Shown: piece after piece, positions 24,788 through 34,287 of the stretch | How the letters are laid out: each line of letters opens with the position of its first letter | Numbering within the stretch: the first letter of the stretch is position 1 | Source: an uncultured Prevotellaceae bacterium | GTDB lineage: Bacteria > Bacteroidota > Bacteroidia > Bacteroidales > Bacteroidaceae | Direction: 5' to 3' | Assembly: GCA_902800585.1 (NCBI GenBank) | Contig: CADCEW010000012.1 | Coordinates: 1 to 44,544 of the forward strand | DNA length: 44,544 nt | Made by a program: the position numbers and the translations under genes | The notes under the pieces: generated by a model | What the model was told of the DNA's origin: nothing | The model's database searches: none | What the model saw: the letters and a program-made list of their open reading frames with translations, nothing else

Positions 24788-24795
24788 TAATTTTG
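24788..24795 (+). promoter_or_regulatory. -7 box for the dcw cluster
   Basis: TAATTTTG followed by C, 27 bases before mraZ ATG. The only TTG triplets upstream are at 14 and 24 bp, within the operator repeats. Confidence 0.65.
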
Positions 24796-24822
24796 CAACC
24801 GATATCATTAAAAGAAGTACGC

Positions 24823-25272
24823 ATGCGATTTTTAGGTAATATTGAAGCAAAGACAGACGCCAAGGGACGTGCCTTCCTTCCTGCTGTTTTCCGCAAGGTT
24901 CTGCAAGCCGGCGGAGAAGAACGGCTGGTCTTGAGAAAAGACGTATTCCAAGCTTGTCTGGTACTCTACCCTGAGTCCGTATGGAACGAACAGATGGATC
25001 AGATGCGGCAGCGACTGAACCGTTGGAGCAAGCAGCAACAACAGGTGTACCGTCAGTTCGTCAGCGAGGTGGAGTTGATTTCCTTAGACGGCAACGGACG
25101 CTTCCTGATTCCCAAACGCTATCAGCGCATGGCAGCCATCGAGCAGGACATCAAGTTCGTAGGCATGGGTGACACCATCGAGATATGGAGCGTGCAAAAG
25201 GCCGAAGAGCAGCAGATGACGCCCGAAGATTTCGGAGCCGCCTTGGAAGAACTGATGAAAGTTGAAAGTTGA
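24823..25272 (+). CDS. mraZ: Transcriptional regulator MraZ
   Basis: Encodes 149 residues from ATG 24823 (MRFLGNIEAKTDAKGRAFLP); an in-frame ATG at 24793 lies in the -7 box. Two AbrB-like halves are visible: DAKGRAFLPAVFRKVL (about 13-28) and SLDGNGRFLIPKRYQRM (about 88-104), both matching the DxxGRxxxP/IP DNA-binding motif. MraZ forms rings and represses the dcw operon in E. coli; three matching boxes lie upstream here. First gene of the cluster. Its stop codon and the start of rsmH both lie in a heptamer repeat. Confidence 0.95.
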   Translation: MRFLGNIEAKTDAKGRAFLPAVFRKVLQAGGEERLVLRKDVFQACLVLYPESVWNEQMDQMRQRLNRWSKQQQQVYRQFVSEVELISLDGNGRFLIPKRYQRMAAIEQDIKFVGMGDTIEIWSVQKAEEQQMTPEDFGAALEELMKVES

Positions 25273-25277
25273 AAATG
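25257..25277 (+). repeat. Heptamer repeat (GAAAGTT) bridging mraZ stop and rsmH start
   Basis: GAAAGTT, GAAAGTT, GAAAATG. The TGA of mraZ (25270-25272) and the ATG of rsmH (25275-25277) are inside the array. Same family as the arrays at 3269 and 15107. Confidence 0.75.
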
Positions 25278-26189
25278 GTGACAACCGCTGAGACATACCA
25301 CGTACCTGTTCTCCTGAAGGAGAGTGTTGATGGACTTGACATCAAGTCTGACGGTATCTATGTGGATGTAACCTTCGGCGGAGGCGGTCACAGTCGTGAG
25401 ATTCTTTCCCGTTTAGGCAAGAAAGGACATCTGTACAGTTTCGACCAGGATGCAGATGCCGAACAGAACATCGTTGACGACGACCGTTTTACTTTCGTTC
25501 GCAGCAATTTCAGATACCTCAGTAACTGGATGCGCTATTACGGTGTGGAACAGATTGACGGACTGTTGGCCGACTTAGGCGTATCCTCCCACCATTTCGA
25601 CGATGAGACACGCGGTTTCTCTTTTCGCTACGACGCTCCGCTTGATATGCGCATGAACAAACGAGCAGGCAAGACCGCAGCAGACATCCTCAACGAATAT
25701 AGTGAAGAAGCTTTGGCGGACGTGTTCTATCTCTATGGAGAACTGAAGAATGCACGCCGTATCACTGCAGCCATCTGCGCTTACCGTCAGCAGAAACGGA
25801 TTGAGACCACTGCAGATTTGACGAAAGCAACCAAAAAACTCATCCGCACAGAGAAGGAGAAGAAAGATTTGGCAAGACTCTATCAGGCACTGCGTATTGA
25901 GGTGAACCACGAAATGGATGCCTTACGTGACATGCTGAAGAGTGCAACAAGTCTGTTGACAAAAGAAGGAAGACTCAGTGTCATCACCTACCACTCGCTG
26001 GAAGACCGTATCGTGAAGAATGTCATGAAGGCAGGGAATGCCGAAGGGAAAGTCGAACAGGATTTTTTCGGACGTATCTCCTGTCCTTTTAGAACGGTAT
26101 CCAACAAAGTCATCACTCCGACAGAGGATGAGTTACAGATGAATCCGAGAAGCCGCAGTGCCAAACTTAGAATCGCAGAAAAGATATAA
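25275..26189 (+). CDS. rsmH: 16S rRNA (cytosine1402-N4)-methyltransferase
   Basis: Encodes 304 residues from ATG 25275; the longer frame would start with TTG inside the mraZ stop region. SAM-dependent; methylates C1402 in the decoding site of 16S rRNA. Motifs: VDVTFGGGGHSREIL (SAM-binding), LYSFDQDADA, LLADLGVSSHHFD, RGFSFRYDAPLDMRM and ITYHSLEDRIVK near the C-terminus. Usual length. Second in the dcw cluster as in most bacteria. Confidence 0.97.
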   Translation: MVTTAETYHVPVLLKESVDGLDIKSDGIYVDVTFGGGGHSREILSRLGKKGHLYSFDQDADAEQNIVDDDRFTFVRSNFRYLSNWMRYYGVEQIDGLLADLGVSSHHFDDETRGFSFRYDAPLDMRMNKRAGKTAADILNEYSEEALADVFYLYGELKNARRITAAICAYRQQKRIETTADLTKATKKLIRTEKEKKDLARLYQALRIEVNHEMDALRDMLKSATSLLTKEGRLSVITYHSLEDRIVKNVMKAGNAEGKVEQDFFGRISCPFRTVSNKVITPTEDELQMNPRSRSAKLRIAEKI

Positions 26190-26193
26190 GCAC

Positions 26194-26676
26194 ATGAAAA
26201 AAGACGATATACAAGAAGAACTGCAGGAAATCGAACTGCCCGTTGAGCCAGAAGAAGAACAAGGCGATGAGAAAGACGCCCGTGCCGAAGAGGCGCTGAA
26301 GGAAACCATCAAGATCATCAAGGAGACGGCAAGTGAAGAGGACCCAAGGCCCTCCCAGCAAGTCAATCTCCGTACGATTCTTGGCGGTGACATCCTGACG
26401 GCAGGGATGGTGCGCTCACAAATATGGCTTTTCCTGCTCATCGTCGCCTTCACGATCGTCTATGTGGCATTCCGTTATCAGTGTCAGCAGGACATGCAGA
26501 CCATCGACCGATTGGAGACGGAGTTGAAAGATGCCAAGAACAAGGCACTGGCAGCCTCCAGTACACTGACGGAGAAATGCCGCGAGAGTCATGTACTTGA
26601 GATATTGAAACAAAACAAGGACTCCTTGCTGCACATCGCAGACCAGCCTCCTTATATCATTCAAATACCAGAATAG
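26194..26676 (+). CDS. FtsL-like cell division protein
   Basis: Encodes 160 residues from ATG 26194, 4 bp after rsmH. A long acidic cytoplasmic N-terminus (to about 84, rich in Glu), one transmembrane helix (~86-104, IWLFLLIVAFTIVYVAF) and a periplasmic helical part (MQTIDRLETELKDAKNKALA) able to form a coiled coil. Position between rsmH and ftsI and the topology are those of FtsL, which joins FtsB/FtsQ and activates FtsWI. The N-terminal tail is much longer than in E. coli FtsL; the Bacteroidetes family is often annotated only as FtsL-like. Sequence likeness to E. coli FtsL is not visible. Confidence 0.85.
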   Translation: MKKDDIQEELQEIELPVEPEEEQGDEKDARAEEALKETIKIIKETASEEDPRPSQQVNLRTILGGDILTAGMVRSQIWLFLLIVAFTIVYVAFRYQCQQDMQTIDRLETELKDAKNKALAASSTLTEKCRESHVLEILKQNKDSLLHIADQPPYIIQIPE

Positions 26677-26685
26677 AAGAACGTC

Positions 26686-28854
26686 ATGAGTAAATTCGAG
26701 AACGACAAGGTGATACCGCGCTATATGGCGATTGCCGTAGTGCTGACCATCATAGGATTGGCCGTCATCGGCAAGGCCTTCTATATCATGACGGCGAAGA
26801 AACAGTATTGGACGGAAGTGGCTGACCGACTGAAGAAAGACAGTGTCAGTGTAAAACCCAAACGCGGAAACATCCTCAGCAGCGACGGTCAGTTGATGGC
26901 AAGTTCCATCCCTGAATATAAGATATACATGGATTTCCAGGCAGGCGGCCAAGAGAAAGACTCTATCTTAGAGGAGAAAATAGACTCCATCTGCATGGGA
27001 CTTCATGAGATATTCCCACAGCAGTCTGCTGAGGAGTTCAAGAAGCATCTCGAAGAAGGACGAAAGCATGTCAACAAGAACGGTTCTGTCGGTGCCAAAC
27101 ACTGGCCCATCTGGCCTCACCGCATCGATTATAACACCTATACGGAAGTCAAGCAGTTGCCCCTCTTCCGCATGTCGAAATACAAGAGCGGCTTCCATGA
27201 AGAAGAATATAATGCACGTCGTCGCCCCTTCGGTTCTTTAGCCGTGCGTACCATCGGTTCGATGTTCGGCGCCAAGGACAGTGCGCGACAAGGACTTGAA
27301 CTCGCCTATGACTCTGTCCTGCGTGGAACTTCTGGTTTGACCAACCGACGTAAAATCCTGAACAAATACATGAATATCCCCGTCACACTGCCTATCGACG
27401 GCTGTGACATCGTCACTACCATTGACGTGAATATGCAAGACCTTGCCGAACGTGCCGTCATTGACGAGTTGAAACTGATTGGCGGTGACCTCGGTGTGGC
27501 GATTCTGATGGAAGTGAAGACAGGTGACATCAAGGCTATTGTGAACATGACACGCTGTGCGGATGGCGAATACCGTGAGGTGAAGAACAACGCCGTTTCC
27601 GACTTACGTGAGCCTGGTTCGGTATTCAAGACCGCCTCTATCCTCGTTGCCCTTGACGACGGTGTCGTTGATACGACCTACCGCGTAGAGACCGGTTGCG
27701 GTGTGTGGCCCATGCACGGCAAAGAGATGAAAGATCACAACTGGCGACGCGGCGGTTATGGCAATATCTCCCTTCCTCGTGTGCTGGAAGTCAGTTCCAA
27801 TATCGGTGTCAGCCGTATCATCGATGAGAAATACGGCAGTCATCCCGAGAAATATATTGAAGGCATCTATCGTACCGGCATCGCCGCAGACTTGAAACTA
27901 CCCATCAAAGGTTATGCACGTCCTCATATCCGTATGCCACAAAAAGACAAGTACGGACACTGGACGAACTGGAGTATGACGGCATTGCCCTGGATGTCCA
28001 TCGGTTATGAGACGCAGATTCCGCCCATTTCAACAGTGACATTCTATAATGCCATCGCCAATGACGGTATCATGATGCGTCCCCGTTTTGTCAAGAGTAT
28101 CATGAAAGACGGTAAAGTCATCGCAGAAATACCACCTGAGAAAGTCATGGAACGACGTATTGCCAAGCCACAGACCATCAAGACCATGCAGACTATTCTA
28201 GAACATGTTGTCAGCCAGGGTCTTGGAAGAAAGGCAGGTTCACGGATGTTCAAGGTGGCAGGAAAGACGGGTACGGCACAGATTGCAGAAGGCGGCGGTT
28301 ATAAAACCGGCGTTGTCAAATACTGGTTGTCATTTGCAGGATTCTTCCCTGCTGACAATCCCCGCTATACCTGTATCGTCTGTCTGAAAAAGACAGGACT
28401 ACCAGCTTCTGGTGGTGGTATGAGTGGTGTCGTCTTCCATCAGATTGCGGAAGGCGTAATGGCCCGTAACCTGAAACTGAGTGTCAAGGATGCCCATGAC
28501 ACCACCTCCGTCAGTATTCCCGACGTAAAGAACGGAAACATCATGGATGCCAATTATGTCCTCCAGCATCTGGGCATCAAGACCAATCAGGAATGGAGCG
28601 GTTCCTATGCCAATGGTAATCCGATATGGGGAAAGGCAGAGCGACAGCATTCACAGGTGGCCCTGCAGAAAGTGGATGTCAACAAGAACATCACCCCGGA
28701 TGTAACAGGCATGGGAGCGAAAGATGCCGTGTATCTTTTGGAAAGTCAGGGACTGAGAGTCAAACTGCACGGACGTGGCAAGGTGAAGAGGCAGAGTTAT
28801 CCTGCAGGAAAACAGGTCATGAGAGGCAGTGAGTGTGTATTAGTATTAGAATAA
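26686..28854 (+). CDS. ftsI: Division transpeptidase FtsI (class B PBP) with PASTA domain
   Basis: Encodes 722 residues. One N-terminal membrane helix (~12-34), dimerisation domain with [20 protein letters not shown], then the transpeptidase domain with active Ser312 (SVFK), SSN at 370-372 and KTG at 527-529. The C-terminal ~60 residues ([20 protein letters not shown] to [10 protein letters not shown]) form a PASTA domain. Cross-links septal peptidoglycan with FtsW. The PASTA tail is a normal trait of Bacteroidetes and many Gram-positive division PBPs, absent in E. coli. 9 bp after the ftsL-like gene. Confidence 0.95.
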   Translation: MSKFENDKVIPRYMAIAVVLTIIGLAVIGKAFYIMTAKKQYWTEVADRLKKDSVSVKPKRGNILSSDGQLMASSIPEYKIYMDFQAGGQEKDSILEEKIDSICMGLHEIFPQQSAEEFKKHLEEGRKHVNKNGSVGAKHWPIWPHRIDYNTYTEVKQLPLFRMSKYKSGFHEEEYNARRRPFGSLAVRTIGSMFGAKDSARQGLELAYDSVLRGTSGLTNRRKILNKYMNIPVTLPIDGCDIVTTIDVNMQDLAERAVIDELKLIGGDLGVAILMEVKTGDIKAIVNMTRCADGEYREVKNNAVSDLREPGSVFKTASILVALDDGVVDTTYRVETGCGVWPMHGKEMKDHNWRRGGYGNISLPRVLEVSSNIGVSRIIDEKYGSHPEKYIEGIYRTGIAADLKLPIKGYARPHIRMPQKDKYGHWTNWSMTALPWMSIGYETQIPPISTVTFYNAIANDGIMMRPRFVKSIMKDGKVIAEIPPEKVMERRIAKPQTIKTMQTILEHVVSQGLGRKAGSRMFKVAGKTGTAQIAEGGGYKTGVVKYWLSFAGFFPADNPRYTCIVCLKKTGLPASGGGMSGVVFHQIAEGVMARNLKLSVKDAHDTTSVSIPDVKNGNIMDANYVLQHLGIKTNQEWSGSYANGNPIWGKAERQHSQVALQKVDVNKNITPDVTGMGAKDAVYLLESQGLRVKLHGRGKVKRQSYPAGKQVMRGSECVLVLE

Positions 28855-28865
28855 AAACTATAGAT

Positions 28866-30326
28866 ATGAAACTAAGTGAACTCCTTAAAAACGTAAAACC
28901 GCTTTGTATCATCGGTTCTGAGAATGTTGACATCACAGGTGTCAACATCGACTCACGCAAGATTGAGAAAGGGCATCTGTTTGTTGCCATGAAAGGAACA
29001 CAGACGGACGGACATAAGTTCATCCCCAAGGCATTGGAACTCGGTGCCACTGCCGTCCTGTGTGAAGACCTGCCTGAAGAGAAGGCAGATGGAGTCACTT
29101 ATGTACAGGTAGACTCTACGGAGAGTGCCGTAGGACCCGTAGCCACCGTATTCTTCGGAGAGCCTTCCACTAAACTGAAACTGGTGGGTGTGACTGGAAC
29201 AAATGGCAAGACCACCATCGCCACCTTATTATATAATATGTTCCGTAAGTTCGGACATAAGTGCGGACTGCTTTCTACGGTTTGCAACTATATCGAGGAT
29301 GAGGCCATCCCTGCCGACCATACCACACCTGATCCTATTGAACTCAACCGACTGCTTCATCAGATGGTGGAAGCAGGTTGTGAGTATGCTTTCATGGAAT
29401 GTTCCAGTCATGCTATTGCCCAACAGCGCATCGGCGGACTGAAATTTACAGGTGGTTTGTTTACGAATCTGACACGTGACCACTTAGACTACCATAAGAC
29501 CTTTGAGAACTACCGTGATGCCAAGAAGGCGTTCTTCGACGGTCTTTCCAAAGATGCTTTCGCTATCACTAATGCCGACGACAAGAACGGTAGTGTGATG
29601 GTTCAGAACTGCAAGGCAAAGGTCAAGACCTATTCTACTCGTACGATGGCAGATTTCCGAGCCCGCATCATCGAGTGTCATTTTGAGGGTATGTACTTGG
29701 AGATTGACGGTCGTGAAGTCGGAGTACAGTTTATTGGGAAATTCAATGTCAGCAACCTTTTGGCGGTCTATGGGGCTGCCATCATGTTAGGCAAGAAACC
29801 CGAGGATATCCTCGTTATACTGAGTACACTTAAGAGTGTGGCAGGACGCTTGGAACCTATCCGTTCCAAAGAGGGAGTCACGGCGATTGTCGACTATGCA
29901 CACACCCCCGATGCCTTGGAAAACGTACTCAACGCCATCCATGAAGTGTTGGAGGGAAAGAGTGGACAAATCATCACGGTTTGCGGTGCAGGCGGCAACA
30001 GAGACAAGGGCAAGCGTCCGTTGATGGCGCAGGAGGCTGCCAAACAGAGCGACCGTGTCATCATCACCAGCGACAATCCCCGTTTTGAAGAACCACAGGA
30101 CATCATCAACGACATGCTAGCAGGACTCAATGCCCAACAGATGAAAAAAACTATCAGTATCACTGACCGTAAGGAAGCCATCCGTACAGCTTGTATGATG
30201 GCACAGAAGGGCGATGTCATCCTGATTGCAGGCAAAGGACATGAGGACTATCAGGAAATCAAGGGTGTCAAACACCATTTTGATGACCGTGAAGTAGTAC
30301 GTGAAATCTTCGGCGTGGTTCAATAG
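28866..30326 (+). CDS. murE: UDP-MurNAc-L-Ala-D-Glu ligase, meso-diaminopimelate type
   Basis: Encodes 486 residues from ATG 28866 ([10 protein letters not shown]); the earlier ATG at 28833 lies in the ftsI end. ATP-dependent addition of the third residue to the peptide stem. ATP-binding loop GTNGKTT at 111-117; substrate motif DNPR at 403-406, which in MurE marks meso-diaminopimelate rather than lysine. [10 protein letters not shown] and [13 protein letters not shown] are other family blocks. The DNPR motif agrees with the DAP-type wall of Bacteroidetes. Confidence 0.97.
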   Translation: MKLSELLKNVKPLCIIGSENVDITGVNIDSRKIEKGHLFVAMKGTQTDGHKFIPKALELGATAVLCEDLPEEKADGVTYVQVDSTESAVGPVATVFFGEPSTKLKLVGVTGTNGKTTIATLLYNMFRKFGHKCGLLSTVCNYIEDEAIPADHTTPDPIELNRLLHQMVEAGCEYAFMECSSHAIAQQRIGGLKFTGGLFTNLTRDHLDYHKTFENYRDAKKAFFDGLSKDAFAITNADDKNGSVMVQNCKAKVKTYSTRTMADFRARIIECHFEGMYLEIDGREVGVQFIGKFNVSNLLAVYGAAIMLGKKPEDILVILSTLKSVAGRLEPIRSKEGVTAIVDYAHTPDALENVLNAIHEVLEGKSGQIITVCGAGGNRDKGKRPLMAQEAAKQSDRVIITSDNPRFEEPQDIINDMLAGLNAQQMKKTISITDRKEAIRTACMMAQKGDVILIAGKGHEDYQEIKGVKHHFDDREVVREIFGVVQ

Positions 30327-30360
30327 TAAATTGTAAATAGTCAAATTGTAAATAAAGAAT

Positions 30361-31635
30361 ATGCTATACTACCTTTTCAGATTTTTAGAACAGTACAACA
30401 TCCCAGGCGCGCATATCTGGGCGTATATCTCCTTTCGCGCACTGTTGGCACTCATCCTGTCACTCATTATCTCCGCATGGTTCGGTGAGCGATTCATCAA
30501 ATGGATGAAACGACGCAATATCTCCGAAACGGCACGCGATGTCAGCATCGATCCGTTTGGCGTAGAGAAGAAAGGGGTTCCCACCATGGGAGGCATCATC
30601 ATCATCGTCTCCATTCTGGTTCCAGTACTACTATTAGGCCGTATGCGAAACATCTATCTCATCCTAATGATTGTCACCACAGTATGGCTCGGTTTCCTGG
30701 GCTTCATGGACGACTATATCAAGATTTTTAGAAAAAACAAAGACGGACTGAAGGGAATCTATAAAATCATTGGACAGGTATCCATCGGTTTCATCGTCGG
30801 ATTAGTGCTTTGGCTCAGTCCTGATGCTGTCATTCGTGAGAACGTCTCAGTGCCTCAGCAAAACAAACAGGAGATTGTTGTCAAGCATAAGACGGAGGCG
30901 GTCAAATCGTTGCAGACCACCATTCCGTTTATCAAGAACCACAACCTGAACTATTCAGACGTGATGTCGTTCTGTGGAAAATACAAGGTAGCGGCAGGAT
31001 GGATTCTCTTTGTCCTGATGACGATCTTCGTTGTCACTGCTGTCAGCAACGGAGCCAACCTCAATGACGGTATGGATGGTATGTGTTCTGGAAATTCCGC
31101 CATCATTGGTGTCGCATTGATTATTTTTTCCTATGTGAGTAGTCATATCGTCTATGCTGCCTATTTCGATATCATGTATATCCCAGGCTCACAGGAACTG
31201 GTCGTATTCCTCAGTGCCTTCGTCGGTGCCATGATTGGTTTCCTCTGGTATAACGCCTACCCTGCACAGGTCTTCATGGGTGACACGGGTTCCCTGACGA
31301 TTGGCGGTATTATCGGTGTTTGTGCCATCATAATCCACAAGGAGTTGCTGTTGCCGATTCTCTGTGGTATCTTCTTCATTGAGAGCCTGAGTGTTATCAT
31401 CCAGACACAGTGGTTTAAGATACAGAAGCGCAAAGGCAAGCGCGTACGTGTGTTCCGTGCCACACCTATCCACGACACCTTCCGTCGCTTGGATTCTCAA
31501 CTCGACCAAACAAGCACGTATATCCTGAAAGGATGGCCTCATCGTCCCTTCCATGAGTCGAAGATTACCATCCGCTTCTGGATTACCACAATCATATTAG
31601 TAGCATTAACAATCATAACTTTGAAGGTAAGATAA
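30361..31635 (+). CDS. mraY: Phospho-MurNAc-pentapeptide transferase
   Basis: Encodes 424 residues, integral membrane protein with about ten helices. Makes lipid I from UDP-MurNAc-pentapeptide and undecaprenyl phosphate. Family motifs: KGVPTMGGIIII, LGFMDDYIKIF (the DDxxK site), SNGANLNDGMDGMCSGNSA and MGDTGSLTIGG; the usual PIHDTFRR occurs near the C-terminus. An insert of ~50 residues (about 160-210, ENVSVPQQNKQEIVVKHKTE) makes it longer than the ~360 of E. coli, as in other Bacteroidetes. 34-bp A/T-rich gap upstream with a repeated AAATTGTAAAT. Confidence 0.97.
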   Translation: MLYYLFRFLEQYNIPGAHIWAYISFRALLALILSLIISAWFGERFIKWMKRRNISETARDVSIDPFGVEKKGVPTMGGIIIIVSILVPVLLLGRMRNIYLILMIVTTVWLGFLGFMDDYIKIFRKNKDGLKGIYKIIGQVSIGFIVGLVLWLSPDAVIRENVSVPQQNKQEIVVKHKTEAVKSLQTTIPFIKNHNLNYSDVMSFCGKYKVAAGWILFVLMTIFVVTAVSNGANLNDGMDGMCSGNSAIIGVALIIFSYVSSHIVYAAYFDIMYIPGSQELVVFLSAFVGAMIGFLWYNAYPAQVFMGDTGSLTIGGIIGVCAIIIHKELLLPILCGIFFIESLSVIIQTQWFKIQKRKGKRVRVFRATPIHDTFRRLDSQLDQTSTYILKGWPHRPFHESKITIRFWITTIILVALTIITLKVR

Positions 31636-31642
31636 GAGATAT

Positions 31643-32974
31643 ATGAGTAGAATAGTGATATTAGGAGCTGGAGAAAGTGGTGCAGGTGCCGCTGTCCTCG
31701 CCCAGAAAGAGGGTTTTGAGGTATTTGTCAGTGACCTCTCAAAAATCAATGAGAAATACAAGAAACTTATGGATGACCACCATATTGAGTGGGAGGAAGG
31801 TCAGCACACGGAAGAGAAGATTCTGAATGCCGACGAGATTATCAAGAGCCCGGGCATTCCCGATACAGCACCGATGATTGCGAAAATCAAGGAGAAGGAG
31901 ATTCCTATCATCAGTGAGATCGAGTTCGCTGGTCGCTACACGGACTCTAAGATGATCTGTATCACTGGTTCCAATGGTAAGACAACCACCACGAGCCTCA
32001 TCTATCATATCTTCAAGAAGGCTGGATACGATGCAGGACTGGCAGGCAATATCGGAAACTCCCTAGCCCTGCAAGTGGCAGAGGACCCACACGAATACTA
32101 TATCATCGAGTTGAGTTCCTTCCAGTTGGACAACATGTATGACTTCCGTGCTAATATTGCCATTCTGCTGAATATCACACCAGACCACCTGGACCGCTAC
32201 GATTTCAAGATGCAGAACTATGTGGACTCGAAGATGCGTATCATTCAGAATCAGACTCCACAGGATGCCTTCATTTATTGGAACGACGATCCAATCATCA
32301 AGAAAGAACTGGAGAAATATCATATCCTCTCTATCCAATACCCCTTCTCTGAACTGAAGGAGAAAGGTAGTATCGGTTATATTGAGGAGGGACAATACAA
32401 GATAGAACAACCTGAGCCCTTCAACATGGAACAGGAGTCTCTCAGTCTCACAGGCAAGCACAACATCTATAACTCTCTGGCTGCCGGTATCGCTGCCAAC
32501 ATCGCAGGTATCAAGAAAGATGTCATCCGTCAGTCGTTGAGTGACTTCCCTGGCGTGGAACATCGTTTGGAGAAGGTGTGTACGGTTCGTGGCGTCCAGT
32601 ATATCAACGACTCCAAGGCGACCAATGTCGATGCCTGCTGGTATGCTTTGGAGAGTATGAAGACCAAGACGATTCTGATTATTGGCGGCAAAGACAAAGG
32701 TAACGACTATGATCCCATCAAACCACTGGTCAAGGAGAAATGTGCAGGGTTAGTCTACCTCGGTGCCGACAACCAGAAACTGCATGATAATTTCGATGGT
32801 CTTGGTATCCCCTTCCGTGACACCCATTCCATGAAGGAATGCATCGAGGCATGTTATGAGATGGCAGAGTCAGGCATGACGGTTCTTTTGAGTCCATGCT
32901 GTGCCTCTTTCGATCTCTTCAAGAATATGGAAGATCGCGGAGAACAATTCAAGGAACTGGCAAGGAATCTATAG
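31643..32974 (+). CDS. murD: UDP-MurNAc-L-alanine:D-glutamate ligase
   Basis: Encodes 443 residues. Adds D-Glu to UDP-MurNAc-L-Ala in the cytoplasm. Features: N-terminal nucleotide fold (IVILGAGESGAGAAVLAQKE), SPGIPDTAP, ATP loop ITGSNGKTTTTSL, LNITPDHLDRYD, and GVEHRLEKV followed by YINDSKATNVDA. Normal length. 7 bp after mraY and 3 bp before ftsW. Confidence 0.97.
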   Translation: MSRIVILGAGESGAGAAVLAQKEGFEVFVSDLSKINEKYKKLMDDHHIEWEEGQHTEEKILNADEIIKSPGIPDTAPMIAKIKEKEIPIISEIEFAGRYTDSKMICITGSNGKTTTTSLIYHIFKKAGYDAGLAGNIGNSLALQVAEDPHEYYIIELSSFQLDNMYDFRANIAILLNITPDHLDRYDFKMQNYVDSKMRIIQNQTPQDAFIYWNDDPIIKKELEKYHILSIQYPFSELKEKGSIGYIEEGQYKIEQPEPFNMEQESLSLTGKHNIYNSLAAGIAANIAGIKKDVIRQSLSDFPGVEHRLEKVCTVRGVQYINDSKATNVDACWYALESMKTKTILIIGGKDKGNDYDPIKPLVKEKCAGLVYLGADNQKLHDNFDGLGIPFRDTHSMKECIEACYEMAESGMTVLLSPCCASFDLFKNMEDRGEQFKELARNL

Positions 32975-32977
32975 GAT

Positions 32978-34225
32978 ATGAACAAAAAGATAGGTAATAT
33001 TTTCAAAGGAGACAAGGTCATCTGGATGGTGTTCTTCTTTCTCTGTATGATCAGTATCGTAGAGGTGTTCTCTGCCTCGAGTAACCTGACCTATAAGAGT
33101 CATAACTACATCGGTCCTATCGTCTATCATACGGGAACGATTATCTTTGGCGTGATTGTAGCCATCATCACGCTCAATATCCCTTGTCGCTTCTTCAAAC
33201 TCATGACTCCTTTCTTGTTATTTATCAGTGCGCTCACCCTGTTGTGGGTACTCATTGGCGGACAGACTATTAACGGTGCCAACCGTGTCATCTCCTTGGT
33301 CGGCTTTACCTTCCAACCCTCAGAGATTGCCAAAGGAACTATCGTCCTTGCCACAGCACAGATCCTCAGTGCCATGCAACGGGAGAACGGTGCCGATAGG
33401 AAGGCTTTCAAATGGATTCTCTGGATTACGCTGCCCACCTGTTTCCTCATCGGTCTTGAGAATCTTTCCACTGCAGCATTACTGTTTGCTGTGGTCGTTC
33501 TCATGATGTTCATTGGACTGGTCCCCATGAAGCAACTGGGCAAATTGATTGGCATCTGCGCCTTCTTGGTCTTCTTCGGTATATCTATGGTGATGATGGT
33601 AGGACGCGACACCACAGGACAGGAGGAACTGGCTAAGACGGAGCAAGTACAGAATGAACAACCAAAGAAAAAAAGCAAGATAGAGAAACTGCTTCACCGT
33701 GCTGACACTTGGAAGGGACGTATCCTGAAATTCGGAGAAGACGATGTGGCACCCAAAGATTATGACCTCGATAAAGACGCACAGGTAGCACATGCCAATA
33801 TCGCCATCGTATCTAGCAATATCATCGGTAAGGGTCCTGGACAAAGCGTAGAACGTGATTTCCTGTCACAAGCATTCTCCGACTTCATCTATGCCATTGT
33901 CATCGAAGAGTTAGGATTATTTGGAGCTGCGTTCGTCGTGTTCCTGTATGTCATCCTTCTCTATCGGGCGGCACGTATCGCAAGTCGGTGTGAGAATAAT
34001 TTCCCAGCCTTTCTGGTTATGGGATTTGCCCTGCTATTAGTTGTTCAAGCGGCATTCAACATGATGGTAGCCGTAGGACTCGCCCCTGTAACGGGACAAC
34101 CATTGCCTTTGATATCCAAAGGAGGTACTTCTACCATCATCAACTGTGCTTATGTGGGTGCCATTCTTAGCATCAGTCGCTCGGCAAAAATGAAGAAAGA
34201 ACCTATAGATGCAAAAAATATCTAA
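32978..34225 (+). CDS. ftsW: Septal peptidoglycan glycosyltransferase FtsW
   Basis: Encodes 415 residues of the SEDS family. Polymerises lipid II at the septum with FtsI. Multi-pass protein with NGANRVISLVGFTFQPSEIA, a central extracytoplasmic loop region, GKGPGQSVERDFLSQAFSDF and GLAPVTGQPLPLISKGGTST, all SEDS signatures. A basic segment (NEQPKKKSKIEKLLHRADTW) and an acidic stretch lie in the loop near 225-265. 62-bp gap to murG downstream contains an extra promoter. Confidence 0.96.
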   Translation: MNKKIGNIFKGDKVIWMVFFFLCMISIVEVFSASSNLTYKSHNYIGPIVYHTGTIIFGVIVAIITLNIPCRFFKLMTPFLLFISALTLLWVLIGGQTINGANRVISLVGFTFQPSEIAKGTIVLATAQILSAMQRENGADRKAFKWILWITLPTCFLIGLENLSTAALLFAVVVLMMFIGLVPMKQLGKLIGICAFLVFFGISMVMMVGRDTTGQEELAKTEQVQNEQPKKKSKIEKLLHRADTWKGRILKFGEDDVAPKDYDLDKDAQVAHANIAIVSSNIIGKGPGQSVERDFLSQAFSDFIYAIVIEELGLFGAAFVVFLYVILLYRAARIASRCENNFPAFLVMGFALLLVVQAAFNMMVAVGLAPVTGQPLPLISKGGTSTIINCAYVGAILSISRSAKMKKEPIDAKNI

Positions 34226-34230
34226 TAACA

Positions 34231-34262
34231 TTCGCCAAAAAGAAATTTAATTCGTAATTTTG
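34231..34262 (+). promoter_or_regulatory. Internal promoter before murG
   Basis: TTCG (34231-34234), 20 bp spacing, TAATTTTG (34255-34262) followed by C. This is the largest gap inside the dcw cluster, so murG-ftsZ can probably be expressed apart from the upstream genes. murG has AAGG seven bases before its ATG. Confidence 0.6.
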
Positions 34263-34287
34263 CAAGGTACTATATATAATAAGGTGT

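Larger units (their letters stand above)
24231..24822. other. Gene-free region between glsA and mraZ
   Basis: I find no convincing coding frame in these 592 bases. From left to right it holds the glsA -7 box, a stem-loop (CTGCAC...GTGCAG, 24261-24287, followed by CTTTTTTTT), a nested palindrome (24317-24474), short TTAACCT heptamers (24474-24494), two G/C-capped hairpins (24504-24558), about 190 featureless A/T-rich bases, and the presumed MraZ operator and promoter. Confidence 0.8.

Noticed and set aside
24711-24896. A 61-residue minus-strand frame across the mraZ promoter
   Set aside because: It runs antisense through the operator and mraZ start and has no family resemblance.
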